Of a DNA stretch of 64,000 bases, positions 50,086-59,587 are shown piece after piece; position 1 is the first letter of the stretch; the number at the start of each line of letters is the position of its first letter. Below the pieces are notes generated by a model. It made no database searches, was not told where the DNA came from, and saw only the letters and a program-made list of their open reading frames with translations. The DNA is from an uncultured Prevotellaceae bacterium. Its GTDB lineage: Bacteria; Bacteroidota; Bacteroidia; Bacteroidales; Bacteroidaceae. Position numbers and translations under genes: made by a program. Location: the NCBI GenBank assembly GCA_902775475.1, contig CACYME010000007.1, forward strand, positions 13,373 to 77,372. The letters are read 5' to 3'.

Positions 50086-50094
50086 TACCTTTGC
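50086..50094 (+). promoter_or_regulatory. -7 element of the hybrid regulator gene
   Basis: TACCTTTGC lies 39 bases before the start codon. A good -33 is not visible. Confidence 0.6.
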
Positions 50095-50133
50095 AACACA
50101 ATAATAACAAAAACGTGACGTTTTACCTTAACC

Positions 50134-53100
50134 ATGGCTTTACGAAACTTACTGAAACATCTAACCGCTTTTCTATTCGTTGCATGTGCCGCCGTTGAGA
50201 GCACATGGGGCGCACAGCGTGGACTTTTCATTCCTTCCGACCGTTTTTCCAGCGGCCTCATCTCGTGCCTCAGCCAGGACCAGCAGGGTTCCATCTGGAC
50301 GGGCACCGACTACGGCCTCAACATCTTCGACGGATACACGTTCTTCACCTTCCTGCACGACGAGGCCGACAGCACCAGTCTGCAGAACAACACCATCGTC
50401 AGCCTGCTCTGCGACAGCAAGGGGCGCACGTGGGTGGGCACCACCCGCGGACTCGACCTCTACGAGCCGGCCACGGGCACGTTCAGGCACTATCAGTTTC
50501 CCGGTGGCATTCGCCCGCGCGTGAACAAGATGCTGGAACGCTCCGACGGCACACTACTCGTGTCTACTGGCGGCTATGGCTGCTTCGAGCTGAAGTCTGA
50601 TGGTGAGTTGGTGCAGAAGGAGCTGAAGTTGCCGAGCAACTATGTGTCGCAGCTCTACGAAGACAGCAAGGGCCAGCTGTGGTGCGCCAGCTTCGAGGAC
50701 AAGCTCTGGCACTGCACCAGCGACGGCAAGACGAAAGAATTCGCCATGAGCATGGGCAATCCGCGCAGCATCGTCGAAATAGAGGGCGAGCTCATCATCG
50801 TCTGCCAGCATGGACTGATGGCCTACCGCGACGGACGGATGACCACCGAGGGCATCGACGTCAGCGTCGTGGCCGGCAAGGACATCATCTTCACCGAGAC
50901 GTGCAGCAACGAGAAGGGAGACTTAATAATAGGTACGCGCGGAAACGGCCTCTACAAGCTGCCCGCCCGTCACCCCCTGCGCTTAGAGCCCGTGACCATC
51001 AGCACCCAGAACTTCGACGTGAGCACGGCGAAGGTGACCACCATGATGAGCGACCGCCGGGGCTTCGTGTGGATAGGCTGCCAGCAAAAGGGCCTGCTCA
51101 TGGTGTCGCAGCGCCCCGCACCGTTCAACAGCTGGAACTTCAGCGACCAGGGCATCCGCCTGAGCAGCACCGTGTCGTCGGTCTGCGAGGGCGACAACGG
51201 CATCGTCTGGTGCACCGTACAGGGCGTGGGCGTCTACGGCTTCGACCGCCAGGGGCACATCGTGGCCCATCCGCAGTCGCCCGAGGCCGCCGAGTTCATC
51301 TTCCGCGACCGCCAGCAGCGCTACTGGATAGGCACCGACGACGGCCTGTTCAGCTACAACCCGCTGACGGGGCATTCCGAGCAGAAAGTGACGTTCAACT
51401 GCGACAAGTTCAACGACATGACCAGCGACGTCAGCGGCAACATCTATATCAGCACCTTTGCCCGCGGCTTCTGCGTCTACAACCCCGAGACGGGCAGCCT
51501 GCGCAACTATAACAGCAGCGAGCGCGACAGCCTGCGCGGCCACCTGAGCAACAACTGGGTGATGGGCATGAGCACCGACCGCCAGGGACTGCTCTGGCTG
51601 GCCACCTCCTGGGGCATCGCCTGCTTCGACCCGAAGAGCGAGAGCTTCGTCACTCAGGGATGGGAGTCGCAGCTGCAGGGCATTATATGCTTCGACGTGT
51701 GCGAGCTGCGCAGCGGACAGCTCGCCGACGGCCGCAAACTCGCCGGCTGCATCGCCATCGGCACCGAGGAGGGCCTCTACCTCTACGACCGCCAGAAGGG
51801 GCAGGCCGAGCGCTTCCCCGGCACCGAGGAACTGGCCAACAAGGTGGTGTGCTACATCGTTCAGTCGAACGACGGCGACATCTGGTGCTCCACCTCCAAC
51901 GGCATCTGGTGCTACTCCATGAAAGAACAGGCCCTTACAGGCTATATCAACGGCAACGGACTCACGCAGAAGGAATACATCTACAGCGTGGGCATGCACA
52001 CCGACGACGACATCATCTACTTCGGGCAGAACGAGGGACTCACCGTTTTCTCGCCCACGAACCTGAAGACCGAGCAGAACATGCCCGACCCGCTGCAGCT
52101 GACCGCCTTCCGCGTCAGCGACCAGTACGTCAGCGCCGGCACCGTCATCAACGGCGTGGAAATCACCAGCAAGCCCATCGTGGAGAGCGAACACTTCACG
52201 CTGAGCTATCTCGACCACACCATCACGCTGGCCTTCTCGCAGTTCAACTTCGAGAACCCGCAGGACATCATCCTGGAATACCGCGTCAACGGCGACGCAT
52301 GGACCAACAATCCCCCAGGGAAGAACGACTTCACGCTGGGCCACCTGCAGCCCGGCACCTACAACATCGAGGTGAGGGCCAAGCAGGGCAGCGCCTACTC
52401 GCCCGTGAAGACGGTGAAGGTCACCATCCGCGCACCCTGGTACCGCAGCACGCTGGCCTACATCATCTACTTCCTCATAGTGGCAGGCCTGCTCTACTAC
52501 CTGCAGCGCACCTACCGCCGCAGGGCCGGCGAACGCCTCTACGAGGAGAAGATGAAGTTCCTCATCAACGCCACCCACGACATCCGCTCGCCGCTCACCA
52601 TCATCCTCTCGGCACTGAAGAAGCTGGAGCGCAACCCCGCCGTTGACACCATCGAGCACAACTCGAAGCGCATCCTCGACCTGGTGAACCAGATTCTCGA
52701 CGTGCGCAAGATTGACAAGCAGCAGATGCACCTGCACTGCCAGCAGACCGACATCGTCAGCTTCACGCAGGGCATCTGCAAGATGTTCGAGTTCAACGCC
52801 CGCGAGCGCAACATCAACTTCGAATTCCGCCACGACAACCTGAAGCAGCTCGACGTGTGGGTAGACCGCACGCAGTTCGACAAGGTCATCACCAACCTGC
52901 TCTCCAACGCCTTCAAATACACCTACAACGGCGGCGAGGTGACGCTGACGGTGGCGAAGAGCGACGACGACCAGAGCTTCGTGCTGCAAGTGGCCGACAG
53001 CGGCATCGGCATCGACAGCGACAACCTGAAGCACATCTTCGAGCGCTTCTACCAGGGCAGCAACTCGCGCCGCATGCACATCGACGGGACGGGCATCGGC

Positions 53101-54051
53101 CTGAACCTCTGCAAGATGATTGTCGACATGCACCACGGCACCATCGAGGCACAGAACCGCACCGACCGGCAAGGCTCGCTATTCACCGTCACGCTGCCGC
53201 TGGGCACCGCCCACCTGAAGCCCGAGGAGATGGAAACCGAGGAAGAACCCGTTGCCGCCGCTGCCACCAGCACCGGCACGACGAGCGGCTCCACCCGCCA
53301 TCGCGTGCTCATCGTCGACGACGACCTGGAGATAGCACAGTACATCTCCAACGAGCTGGGGCACTACTACAAGTTCGGCATCTGCTCCAACGGCAAGGAA
53401 GCCCTGAAGGAACTGCTGCAGAACGACTACGACCTGATTATCTCCGACGTGATGATGCCCGAGATGGACGGCTTCACCATGCTCCGCATGATCAAGACCA
53501 ACCTGAACCTGAGCCACCTGCCCGTCATCATGCTCACCTCGATGGCCGACGTGGGCAACCGCCTGGAGGGCCTGGAGCGCGGTGCCGACGCCTTCCTGGC
53601 CAAGCCCTTCGACATGAAGGAGCTGCACCTCACCATTCAGAACCTCATCCACGGCCGACAGCACCTGAAGGGCAAGTTCTCTGGCGCCCAGCAGCAGGCC
53701 GACAAGCTGGAACAGCCCGAGGTGAAGGGCAACGACGAGCAGCTCATGGAGCGCATCATGAAGGTGGTGAACAAGAACCTCTCCGACAGCGACTTCAACG
53801 TGGAGATGCTCTGCAAGGAGGTGGGCATCAGCCGCACGCAGCTCCACCGCAAGATGAAGGACATGACGGGACTCTCGACCAGCGAGTTCATCCGCAACAT
53901 CCGGCTGGAGCAGGCTGCACGTCTGCTGAAGGAACAGAAGATCAACGTCACTCAGGTGGCCTACACCGTGGGCTTCTCCAACCTGGCCCACTTCTCCACC
54001 ATCTTCCGCAAGCATTTCGGCGTAGCACCCTCAGAATACGCAGAAAAATAA
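50134..54051 (+). CDS. Hybrid two-component system regulator (HTCS)
   Basis: The protein has 1305 residues and combines sensor and response regulator. It has an N-terminal signal (about 1-27); repeated regulator-propeller blades (about 40-690, for example GLISCLSQDQQGSIWTGTDY, GLNIFD); a Y_Y_Y domain (about 695-765, LEYRVNGDAWTNNPPGKNDF); and one membrane helix (about 772-792, YIIYFLIVAGLLYYLQRTYR). The histidine kinase follows, with the phospho-His in NATHDIRSPLTIIL (about 814) and ATPase boxes GIGIDSDNLKHIFERFYQG and DGTGIGLNLCK. A receiver (about 1057-1172) has Asp in LIISDVMMPEMDGF, and an AraC-type DNA-binding domain (about 1205-1300) completes it. HTCS proteins normally control adjacent SusCD loci, so it probably regulates the FAS1/SusCD operon upstream or the secreted proteins downstream. 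Confidence 0.96.
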   Translation: MALRNLLKHLTAFLFVACAAVESTWGAQRGLFIPSDRFSSGLISCLSQDQQGSIWTGTDYGLNIFDGYTFFTFLHDEADSTSLQNNTIVSLLCDSKGRTWVGTTRGLDLYEPATGTFRHYQFPGGIRPRVNKMLERSDGTLLVSTGGYGCFELKSDGELVQKELKLPSNYVSQLYEDSKGQLWCASFEDKLWHCTSDGKTKEFAMSMGNPRSIVEIEGELIIVCQHGLMAYRDGRMTTEGIDVSVVAGKDIIFTETCSNEKGDLIIGTRGNGLYKLPARHPLRLEPVTISTQNFDVSTAKVTTMMSDRRGFVWIGCQQKGLLMVSQRPAPFNSWNFSDQGIRLSSTVSSVCEGDNGIVWCTVQGVGVYGFDRQGHIVAHPQSPEAAEFIFRDRQQRYWIGTDDGLFSYNPLTGHSEQKVTFNCDKFNDMTSDVSGNIYISTFARGFCVYNPETGSLRNYNSSERDSLRGHLSNNWVMGMSTDRQGLLWLATSWGIACFDPKSESFVTQGWESQLQGIICFDVCELRSGQLADGRKLAGCIAIGTEEGLYLYDRQKGQAERFPGTEELANKVVCYIVQSNDGDIWCSTSNGIWCYSMKEQALTGYINGNGLTQKEYIYSVGMHTDDDIIYFGQNEGLTVFSPTNLKTEQNMPDPLQLTAFRVSDQYVSAGTVINGVEITSKPIVESEHFTLSYLDHTITLAFSQFNFENPQDIILEYRVNGDAWTNNPPGKNDFTLGHLQPGTYNIEVRAKQGSAYSPVKTVKVTIRAPWYRSTLAYIIYFLIVAGLLYYLQRTYRRRAGERLYEEKMKFLINATHDIRSPLTIILSALKKLERNPAVDTIEHNSKRILDLVNQILDVRKIDKQQMHLHCQQTDIVSFTQGICKMFEFNARERNINFEFRHDNLKQLDVWVDRTQFDKVITNLLSNAFKYTYNGGEVTLTVAKSDDDQSFVLQVADSGIGIDSDNLKHIFERFYQGSNSRRMHIDGTGIGLNLCKMIVDMHHGTIEAQNRTDRQGSLFTVTLPLGTAHLKPEEMETEEEPVAAAATSTGTTSGSTRHRVLIVDDDLEIAQYISNELGHYYKFGICSNGKEALKELLQNDYDLIISDVMMPEMDGFTMLRMIKTNLNLSHLPVIMLTSMADVGNRLEGLERGADAFLAKPFDMKELHLTIQNLIHGRQHLKGKFSGAQQQADKLEQPEVKGNDEQLMERIMKVVNKNLSDSDFNVEMLCKEVGISRTQLHRKMKDMTGLSTSEFIRNIRLEQAARLLKEQKINVTQVAYTVGFSNLAHFSTIFRKHFGVAPSEYAEK

Positions 54052-54077
54052 CAGATGTGGAAAATCTGAAACTCTTT

Positions 54078-54105
54078 GAAACAAGCAGGGAAACCTGCTT
54101 GTTTC
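54078..54105 (+). terminator. Terminator of the hybrid regulator gene
   Basis: The exact arms GAAACAAGCAGG (54078-54089) and CCTGCTTGTTTC (54094-54105) have a four-base loop and a TTTTG tail. Confidence 0.8.
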
Positions 54106-54113
54106 TTTTGTCG

Positions 54114-54122
54114 TACCTTTGC
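54114..54122 (+). promoter_or_regulatory. -7 element of the tandem-repeat secreted protein gene
   Basis: TACCTTTGC lies just after the previous terminator, 49 bases before the start at 54171. Confidence 0.65.
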
Positions 54123-54170
54123 ACCAGAATTTAATACATCTAACATTATTAACTTAAAAAAACTTACAAC

Positions 54171-55619
54171 ATGAAGTATTTTACTAAACTGTTCTGCATT
54201 GCAGCCCTCTGCCTTCTTGGGCTGACAAGTGCCAACGCAAAGACCGAACAAGCGCACGCCACATTTACTAATGTGACGAACACAAACACCACCTGGAACG
54301 CTGAAACGCGCACCTTCACCTGGAGCACCACGTATTACAACCAGCTGCGCAACATCGGCCTGCCCAGCGGCGACATCACGAAATACAAGAAGCTGGTCGT
54401 CGACTGCCAGATGGTCACCGGCACGCAGTTCCGCGTCCTCTTCTACAAGGGCGGCTCGAACCTGACGCTCTATGCCCATGACGGCGTGAACGAGTTCATC
54501 CTCAAGGACGAGCTGGAGGCCATCGCACCCAACGACTACAACGAGTACCTGCTGGCGTGCGACGAGATATGCCTCTCGGGCGACAATGCCACGGCTCCCG
54601 GCGAGGCCATCATCAACGACGTCTACTTGGAGACCTACAACGACGAGGGCGAGAAGGTGTATGCCACGTTTGACCAGGTGTCGAACACCAACACCACCTG
54701 GGACGCTGCCACGAACACCTTCACCTGGAGCACCACGTATTACAACCAGCTGCGCAACATCGGCCTGCCCAAAGGCGACATCTCGATGTACAAGAAACTG
54801 GTTGTCGACTGCCAGATGGTCACTGGCACGCAGTTCCGCGTTCTCTTCTACAAGGGCGGTTCGAACCTGACGCTCTATGCCCATGAAGGCGTGAACGAGT
54901 TCATCCTGAAGGACGAGCTGGAGGCCATCGCTCCCAACGACTACAACGAATACCTGCTGGCATGCGACGAAATCTGCCTCTCGGGCGACAATGTCACCGC
55001 TCCCGGAGAAGCCATCATCAACAGCGTCTATCTGGAAACCTATCCCGAGAACGAGTCGGTGGATATTCCCGGCATTGTAGAGGAAGAGCAGCCTGAGAAG
55101 CCTGCTGGCTATCTCGATTTCACCGACGAATTCCCCGAGCTGAATCCCCGTCTGGGCGTGAAGCTGGGCAATGGCGAAGTGGTGCTTGGTGCACGCAGCA
55201 AGGATGTCGTGGCCGACCTCACTGGCTACAACTCGCTGACCATCGTGGCCACTCCCGGCCTGAAGCTGGTGCTCTATATGAACCACGAGGTTGATGCACA
55301 GCAGAACGCTGGCGACTATGCCGAGGCCGATACAGGCAAGTATGTGTTCCTCGATGTCCAGACGGGCGAGGACGGTCTTTGCACCGTAGACCTGACCCAG
55401 TACGAAAAGGCCCAGCTGAACTGCCTCTGCCTGCCTTGGGACAACAGCAACAAGGGCACCGTCTGGTACCTGCTGCTGAAGAAGGGCGTGACCGATGGCA
55501 TCGAGGCTGTCAGCCAGCAGAACGACGCCGATGTCGTCTTCGACCTGCAGGGTCGCCGTGTGGCTCAGCCCTCGAAGGGCCTGTACATTGTGAACGGAAA
55601 GAAAACTATCGTCCGTTAA
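54171..55619 (+). CDS. Secreted protein with duplicated domain and T9SS-like C-terminus
   Basis: The protein has 482 residues and signal peptide MKYFTKLFCIAALCLLGLTS (cleavage near NAKT). Two nearly identical blocks follow with a period of 135 residues (405 bp): FTWSTTYYNQLRNIGLPSGD...YKKLVVDCQMVTGTQFRVLF and LKDELEAIAPNDYNEYLLAC occur in both. They look like beta-sandwich, CBM-type domains. A third, unrelated or very diverged beta-rich domain (about 310-430) precedes the C-terminal VVFDLQGRRVAQPSKGLYIV segment, the DLQGRRV...GLYIVNGKK pattern of type IX sorting tails. The protein is probably exported to the surface. Its ligand is unknown. Confidence 0.8.
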   Translation: MKYFTKLFCIAALCLLGLTSANAKTEQAHATFTNVTNTNTTWNAETRTFTWSTTYYNQLRNIGLPSGDITKYKKLVVDCQMVTGTQFRVLFYKGGSNLTLYAHDGVNEFILKDELEAIAPNDYNEYLLACDEICLSGDNATAPGEAIINDVYLETYNDEGEKVYATFDQVSNTNTTWDAATNTFTWSTTYYNQLRNIGLPKGDISMYKKLVVDCQMVTGTQFRVLFYKGGSNLTLYAHEGVNEFILKDELEAIAPNDYNEYLLACDEICLSGDNVTAPGEAIINSVYLETYPENESVDIPGIVEEEQPEKPAGYLDFTDEFPELNPRLGVKLGNGEVVLGARSKDVVADLTGYNSLTIVATPGLKLVLYMNHEVDAQQNAGDYAEADTGKYVFLDVQTGEDGLCTVDLTQYEKAQLNCLCLPWDNSNKGTVWYLLLKKGVTDGIEAVSQQNDADVVFDLQGRRVAQPSKGLYIVNGKKTIVR

Positions 55620-55655
55620 GACTGCACAAATTGAAAAATAAACGAAACAAAAGAT

Positions 55656-55680
55656 AAAGTCCTTTTCAGCAAAGGGCTTT
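55656..55680 (+). terminator. Hairpin followed by a promoter between the two secreted-protein genes
   Basis: AAAGTCCTTT pairs with AAAGGGCTTT (one mismatch or wobble) around TCAGC. TATCTTTGC (55680-55688) follows directly as the next gene's -7 element. Confidence 0.6.
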
Positions 55681-55736
55681 ATCTTTGCATCCGATTAGAA
55701 AATTCTTTTTATTATTAACTAACAAATATCAACAAC

Positions 55737-58700
55737 ATGCGAAAAACTTACCAAATGCTTATCGCCTTGGCAGTACTGCTGCTGGGCGGAACCAGTGCGA
55801 TGGCCCAAAACCTCGTTGAGCTGGAAGCTGAGATGTTCAAGTCGTGGAGCAGCCCCAACGCTGACGCTGTTCCAACCGACGAGACCGCAGTGGCTGAGGA
55901 CGGCGAGCTGAGCTGTGCCTATGCTATCTTCGAACAGCTGGGTGCCGGCGCCCTCGTCTATGGACACACCAACGTCTACTACCTGTGGTATGCCGACCTG
56001 ACAGGCACGAAGACGATGTTCTTCGAAGGCACTGCCGGCGTGCAGCTGCGCATCCTCATGAACCGCCCCGAGCCCGTTGAGGGCGGCGATGCTCATGGTG
56101 GCACCACCGTTGAGCGCAACGTGACCCTCGATGCCGACGGCAAGGCCAGCCTCGACGTGAGCGACCTGCCCTTCGTCCACCTGAACGCCATCAAGACCGG
56201 TTGGGGAAGCCCCAGCGGCACCATCCAGAAGATTGAGCTGGAAGGCACCGTGAAGCCCGTCTCTGGCTGGGTAAACCTGATTAACAACAGCGACATGGAA
56301 GGCGACGACGTGAGCAGTTTCTTCTCGAAGGAAGCTCCCTCCACCGACGTGCTGAACTCCACGATTGAGGACGGCGTAGGCGTCGATGGCAGCCGTGCTG
56401 TCGTCGTGAGGGCTGGCGAGAAGTATGCCAACGCCTGGGACTCGCAGTTCTGGTTCCGCTTCAGCGAGCCCGTTGAGCCCGATGCCAAGTACCGCGTATC
56501 CTTCAACTACCGCGCCGACAAGGATGCCACCGTTAGCACGCAGGCCCACCAGGAGCCCGGTGACTACATCCACTACGAGATGTTCGGCAACCTGAACTTC
56601 ACCTCCGACTGGCAGACCTTCAGCACCGAGGGCACCGTGACCTCGGCCCAGTCTACCGCCGAGAAGAAGTTCCTCTCCGTGGCTTTCAACCTGAACGAGC
56701 TGGCCGAGGCCAACAACTACTACTTCGACAACATCGTCTTTGAAATCTACAAGGAGAAGAGCCCGCTGGCTCAGATCAAGGCTACCTTCGAGGCTGACGT
56801 CGTTGCCATCGACTTTGGCGGCAACAGCAACATCAAGCAGCTCATTGGCAGCAAGAAGCGCGTCATCTATCCCAACGACTGCGTTGCCGTAACCATCAAC
56901 GGCGAGCCCAGCGACATCCTTTCCGTTGAAGCCAAGCCCGACGGCCGCCTCTACATCTTCCAGGAGCAGTTCAGTGAAGACGAAGAGACCGACAAGGTGC
57001 TCGTGAGCTTCACCAACCCCACCGATCCTGCCTACCACCTGACGTTCACTGATGGCCGCTGGGCCGGTCAGGACGTTCCCTCGTTCGTCAACATCGCTTG
57101 CGACTACGAGAATGGCCTTGGCAACAACTTCTCCTACAAGGCCGATGCTCCCGAGCTGGTGAGCGCCGATCCTGAGGATGGCTCGTTCAACCTGCCGTTC
57201 GACCTGAAGGAGTTCCACGTTGTCTTTGACAACCCTGCCAACGCTTCTAAGATTTCTGCCAAGCTCGACAAGGAGGCTCTCACCGTGAGCCCCGCCGACG
57301 GTTTCTCGAAGGAGTTCACCTTCACCCGCACCGGTAGCGGCAACATCGCTGCTGGCGTTCACACCCTCTATGTGAACAACGTATGGCCCGAGGAAGACTG
57401 GCTCGGCCTCTTCAACGACTATGAGCTCGCCCTGAGCTTCGGTCCTGTGAACCTCGACAGCGACGACAAGCAGGAGACCCTGCTGGCCGACAACTTCGGT
57501 GCCGACGGCCAGAACAACTACGTTCCCGCCGGTTGGGTGGTGAACAGCGACGCTGAGGAGCGCACCGACGGCACCTACGGCAGCGGTTGCCGCGTCATCG
57601 TCAACGGTGCCAACTCTGGCCAGGGCTTCACTCCCGCCATTATGTACATGTGCTCGCGCGGCATCAGCGCCGAGGTTGAGCCCGGACACGTCTGGTACGG
57701 CACGCTCGAGGAGTATCCTCTCCACCTAACCGCCCGCAACTACGTGCTCACTTGCGACGCTGCTACGTGGGATCAGGCCGGCACTCGCCGTCAGATGATG
57801 GTCCAGGTGGTCAGCAAGGAGGGCATCGTCATCGCCGAGGCCACTCAGGAAGTTGTTCCCGACTACAAGACCACTACCAACTGCACTCACTACAAGCTCA
57901 ACGTCGCTATCCCCGTTGAAGGCGACTACATCCTGAAGTTCCTCCCCCTCGGCATGGATGGCAATGCCAATGGCTATGGCGACGCTGTTGCCCTGGGTAA
58001 CGTGAAGCTGGAGTACATCCCCAGCACCGCTGGTGTGGCTGAGCTGCTGGCTCTGAAGGCCGCCCTGGAGAAGGCTATCGAGGTGCGCACTGCCAATGCC
58101 GACGCTCGCTACGAGGGTACTGCTTACAGCACGCTCGACGCTACCATCAAGGCTTACGAGAACGCCACCTTCACCTCGCCCACGAAGTGCAAGGCTGCTA
58201 CCGACGAGCTGAATGCCGTTGCTGACGCCATGAACGAGCACCACAAGCTCTGCGACACCTACGACCCGCTGCCTGGACAGGCTCAGGAGAAGGTTGAGCA
58301 GTTCGCTGAGACCAAGTTCGCTGCCACCTCTATCTACGCCGACCTGAAGGCCGCTGCTGAGAAGTATGCCGACAAGGTGCTGAAGGAAGACGCTGAGCTG
58401 AACGCAGCCATTGCCGAGCTCAACAGCGCCATCAATCTGGCCAACGGCATGTTCACCACTGGTGCATCGAAGTGCAACGCCACTGGTTACGCTGTGCTCA
58501 ACGAGCGCATCCGCCTGGGTATCGACGCCCTGAAGGCTCTCGGTGTGGCTGACGACGATCCCGTCATCGTGAAGGCCAGCAACGTGCTGGGCGACGACGA
58601 CGCTGTGGCCGAGTCTCTGAAGAACCACACCAAGCTGGCTCTCTATGGCAAGATCAAGAACGGCGAGGATGTCTTCGCACCCTATGAGGATCCCACCACG

Positions 58701-59453
58701 CAGGAGGTTGTCCTTCCCGAGCGTGACATGACCGTCTTCGTGAAGAACCCCAACATCTACCGCACCAACGGCAGCAGCATGGACTTCAACGAGGAGAACA
58801 TCCCCGGCTGGGTGACTCCCGAGGGCTTCAGCCGTCCTGGCATCTCCACTGGCTGGAGCGATCCCAGCAATGGCAACGCCATGATTCCTTCTGACTGTAT
58901 GTTCCAGACCTGGGGCAGCAGCTACCGCGTACAGCAGACCATCACCGACCTGCCCGCCGGCGTCTACACGCTGCGCATGGCCTTCGGTGAGCGCATGAAT
59001 GAGGACGAGAACAACATGGTTGGCAGCTTCGTCTTCGCCAAGACTTCTGAGACTCCCGAGGCCGCTGAGGGCGAGGAGGAGCAGTTCGCTGGCATCTGCG
59101 ACGTTCCCGGCATCGGCCAGAGCTATCCCGCTCTGAACACCACCATCGAGGAGGTCCTCGTGGCCGACGGCGTGCTCACGCTGGGTGCCAACGGTGGCAG
59201 CTCGTCGCACACCTTCTTTAACGAGGTTCGCGTGGTGATGACCGCCACGGCAGCAGGCTTCGACTACGGTAAGGCTTACGACGACGTGCTCTCCGGCATC
59301 GACGTCACCGTGGCAACGCCCGAGAAGATCCGCGCCATCGCCATCTACGACATGAACGGTCGTCAGATTGAGAAGGCACAGCGCGGTGTGAACATCGTGA
59401 AGCAGCTGATGAGCGACGGCAGCGTCCGCACCGTCAAGGTTGTGGTGAAGTAA
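55737..59453 (+). CDS. Large multidomain secreted protein with T9SS-like C-terminus
   Basis: The protein has 1238 residues and signal peptide MRKTYQMLIALAVLLLGGTS (cleavage near AMAQ). A CBM-like beta-sandwich (about 180-345) has GWVNLINNSDMEGDDVSSFF and YYFDNIVFEIYKEKS. An Ig-like region (about 465-580) has FDLKEFHVVFDNPANASKIS. A helical, FIVAR-like region (about 765-960) has LLALKAALEKAIEVRTANAD. Another sandwich (about 1000-1160) precedes the C-terminal AIAIYDMNGRQIEKAQRGVN, a T9SS-type tail ending TVKVVVK. The arrangement suits a surface adhesin or glycan-binding protein; no enzymatic motif was recognised. It has its own promoter. Confidence 0.78.
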   Translation: MRKTYQMLIALAVLLLGGTSAMAQNLVELEAEMFKSWSSPNADAVPTDETAVAEDGELSCAYAIFEQLGAGALVYGHTNVYYLWYADLTGTKTMFFEGTAGVQLRILMNRPEPVEGGDAHGGTTVERNVTLDADGKASLDVSDLPFVHLNAIKTGWGSPSGTIQKIELEGTVKPVSGWVNLINNSDMEGDDVSSFFSKEAPSTDVLNSTIEDGVGVDGSRAVVVRAGEKYANAWDSQFWFRFSEPVEPDAKYRVSFNYRADKDATVSTQAHQEPGDYIHYEMFGNLNFTSDWQTFSTEGTVTSAQSTAEKKFLSVAFNLNELAEANNYYFDNIVFEIYKEKSPLAQIKATFEADVVAIDFGGNSNIKQLIGSKKRVIYPNDCVAVTINGEPSDILSVEAKPDGRLYIFQEQFSEDEETDKVLVSFTNPTDPAYHLTFTDGRWAGQDVPSFVNIACDYENGLGNNFSYKADAPELVSADPEDGSFNLPFDLKEFHVVFDNPANASKISAKLDKEALTVSPADGFSKEFTFTRTGSGNIAAGVHTLYVNNVWPEEDWLGLFNDYELALSFGPVNLDSDDKQETLLADNFGADGQNNYVPAGWVVNSDAEERTDGTYGSGCRVIVNGANSGQGFTPAIMYMCSRGISAEVEPGHVWYGTLEEYPLHLTARNYVLTCDAATWDQAGTRRQMMVQVVSKEGIVIAEATQEVVPDYKTTTNCTHYKLNVAIPVEGDYILKFLPLGMDGNANGYGDAVALGNVKLEYIPSTAGVAELLALKAALEKAIEVRTANADARYEGTAYSTLDATIKAYENATFTSPTKCKAATDELNAVADAMNEHHKLCDTYDPLPGQAQEKVEQFAETKFAATSIYADLKAAAEKYADKVLKEDAELNAAIAELNSAINLANGMFTTGASKCNATGYAVLNERIRLGIDALKALGVADDDPVIVKASNVLGDDDAVAESLKNHTKLALYGKIKNGEDVFAPYEDPTTQEVVLPERDMTVFVKNPNIYRTNGSSMDFNEENIPGWVTPEGFSRPGISTGWSDPSNGNAMIPSDCMFQTWGSSYRVQQTITDLPAGVYTLRMAFGERMNEDENNMVGSFVFAKTSETPEAAEGEEEQFAGICDVPGIGQSYPALNTTIEEVLVADGVLTLGANGGSSSHTFFNEVRVVMTATAAGFDYGKAYDDVLSGIDVTVATPEKIRAIAIYDMNGRQIEKAQRGVNIVKQLMSDGSVRTVKVVVK

Positions 59454-59475
59454 CATTCAGCACAAGCGAATTACA

Positions 59476-59509
59476 AAAGAGCCAGCCGATTCCAGTCGGC
59501 TGGCTCTTT
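59476..59509. terminator. Bidirectional terminator between convergent secreted-protein genes
   Basis: The exact 14-bp arms AAAGAGCCAGCCGA (59476-59489) and TCGGCTGGCTCTTT (59496-59509) have a six-base loop and A/T tracts on both sides. Confidence 0.85.
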
Positions 59510-59587
59510 CTTTATCGCCCTTTGTCAGCGGATTCCGTATTCGTAAGAATGGTTTGTCCTACGATACGTTCCCTCCCCTATTCACGG

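Noticed and set aside
49990..50118. A 42-codon lysine-rich open frame (MAKKNKRGNNPFVGTKRKAK..)
   Set aside because: The likely promoter of the hybrid regulator (50086-50094) lies inside it, and the composition reflects the A-rich DNA. No family is recognised. It could be real but cannot be supported.
54171..55619. Tandem duplication as an assembly error
   Set aside because: The two blocks differ at many third positions and several residues, so they are true diverged copies.
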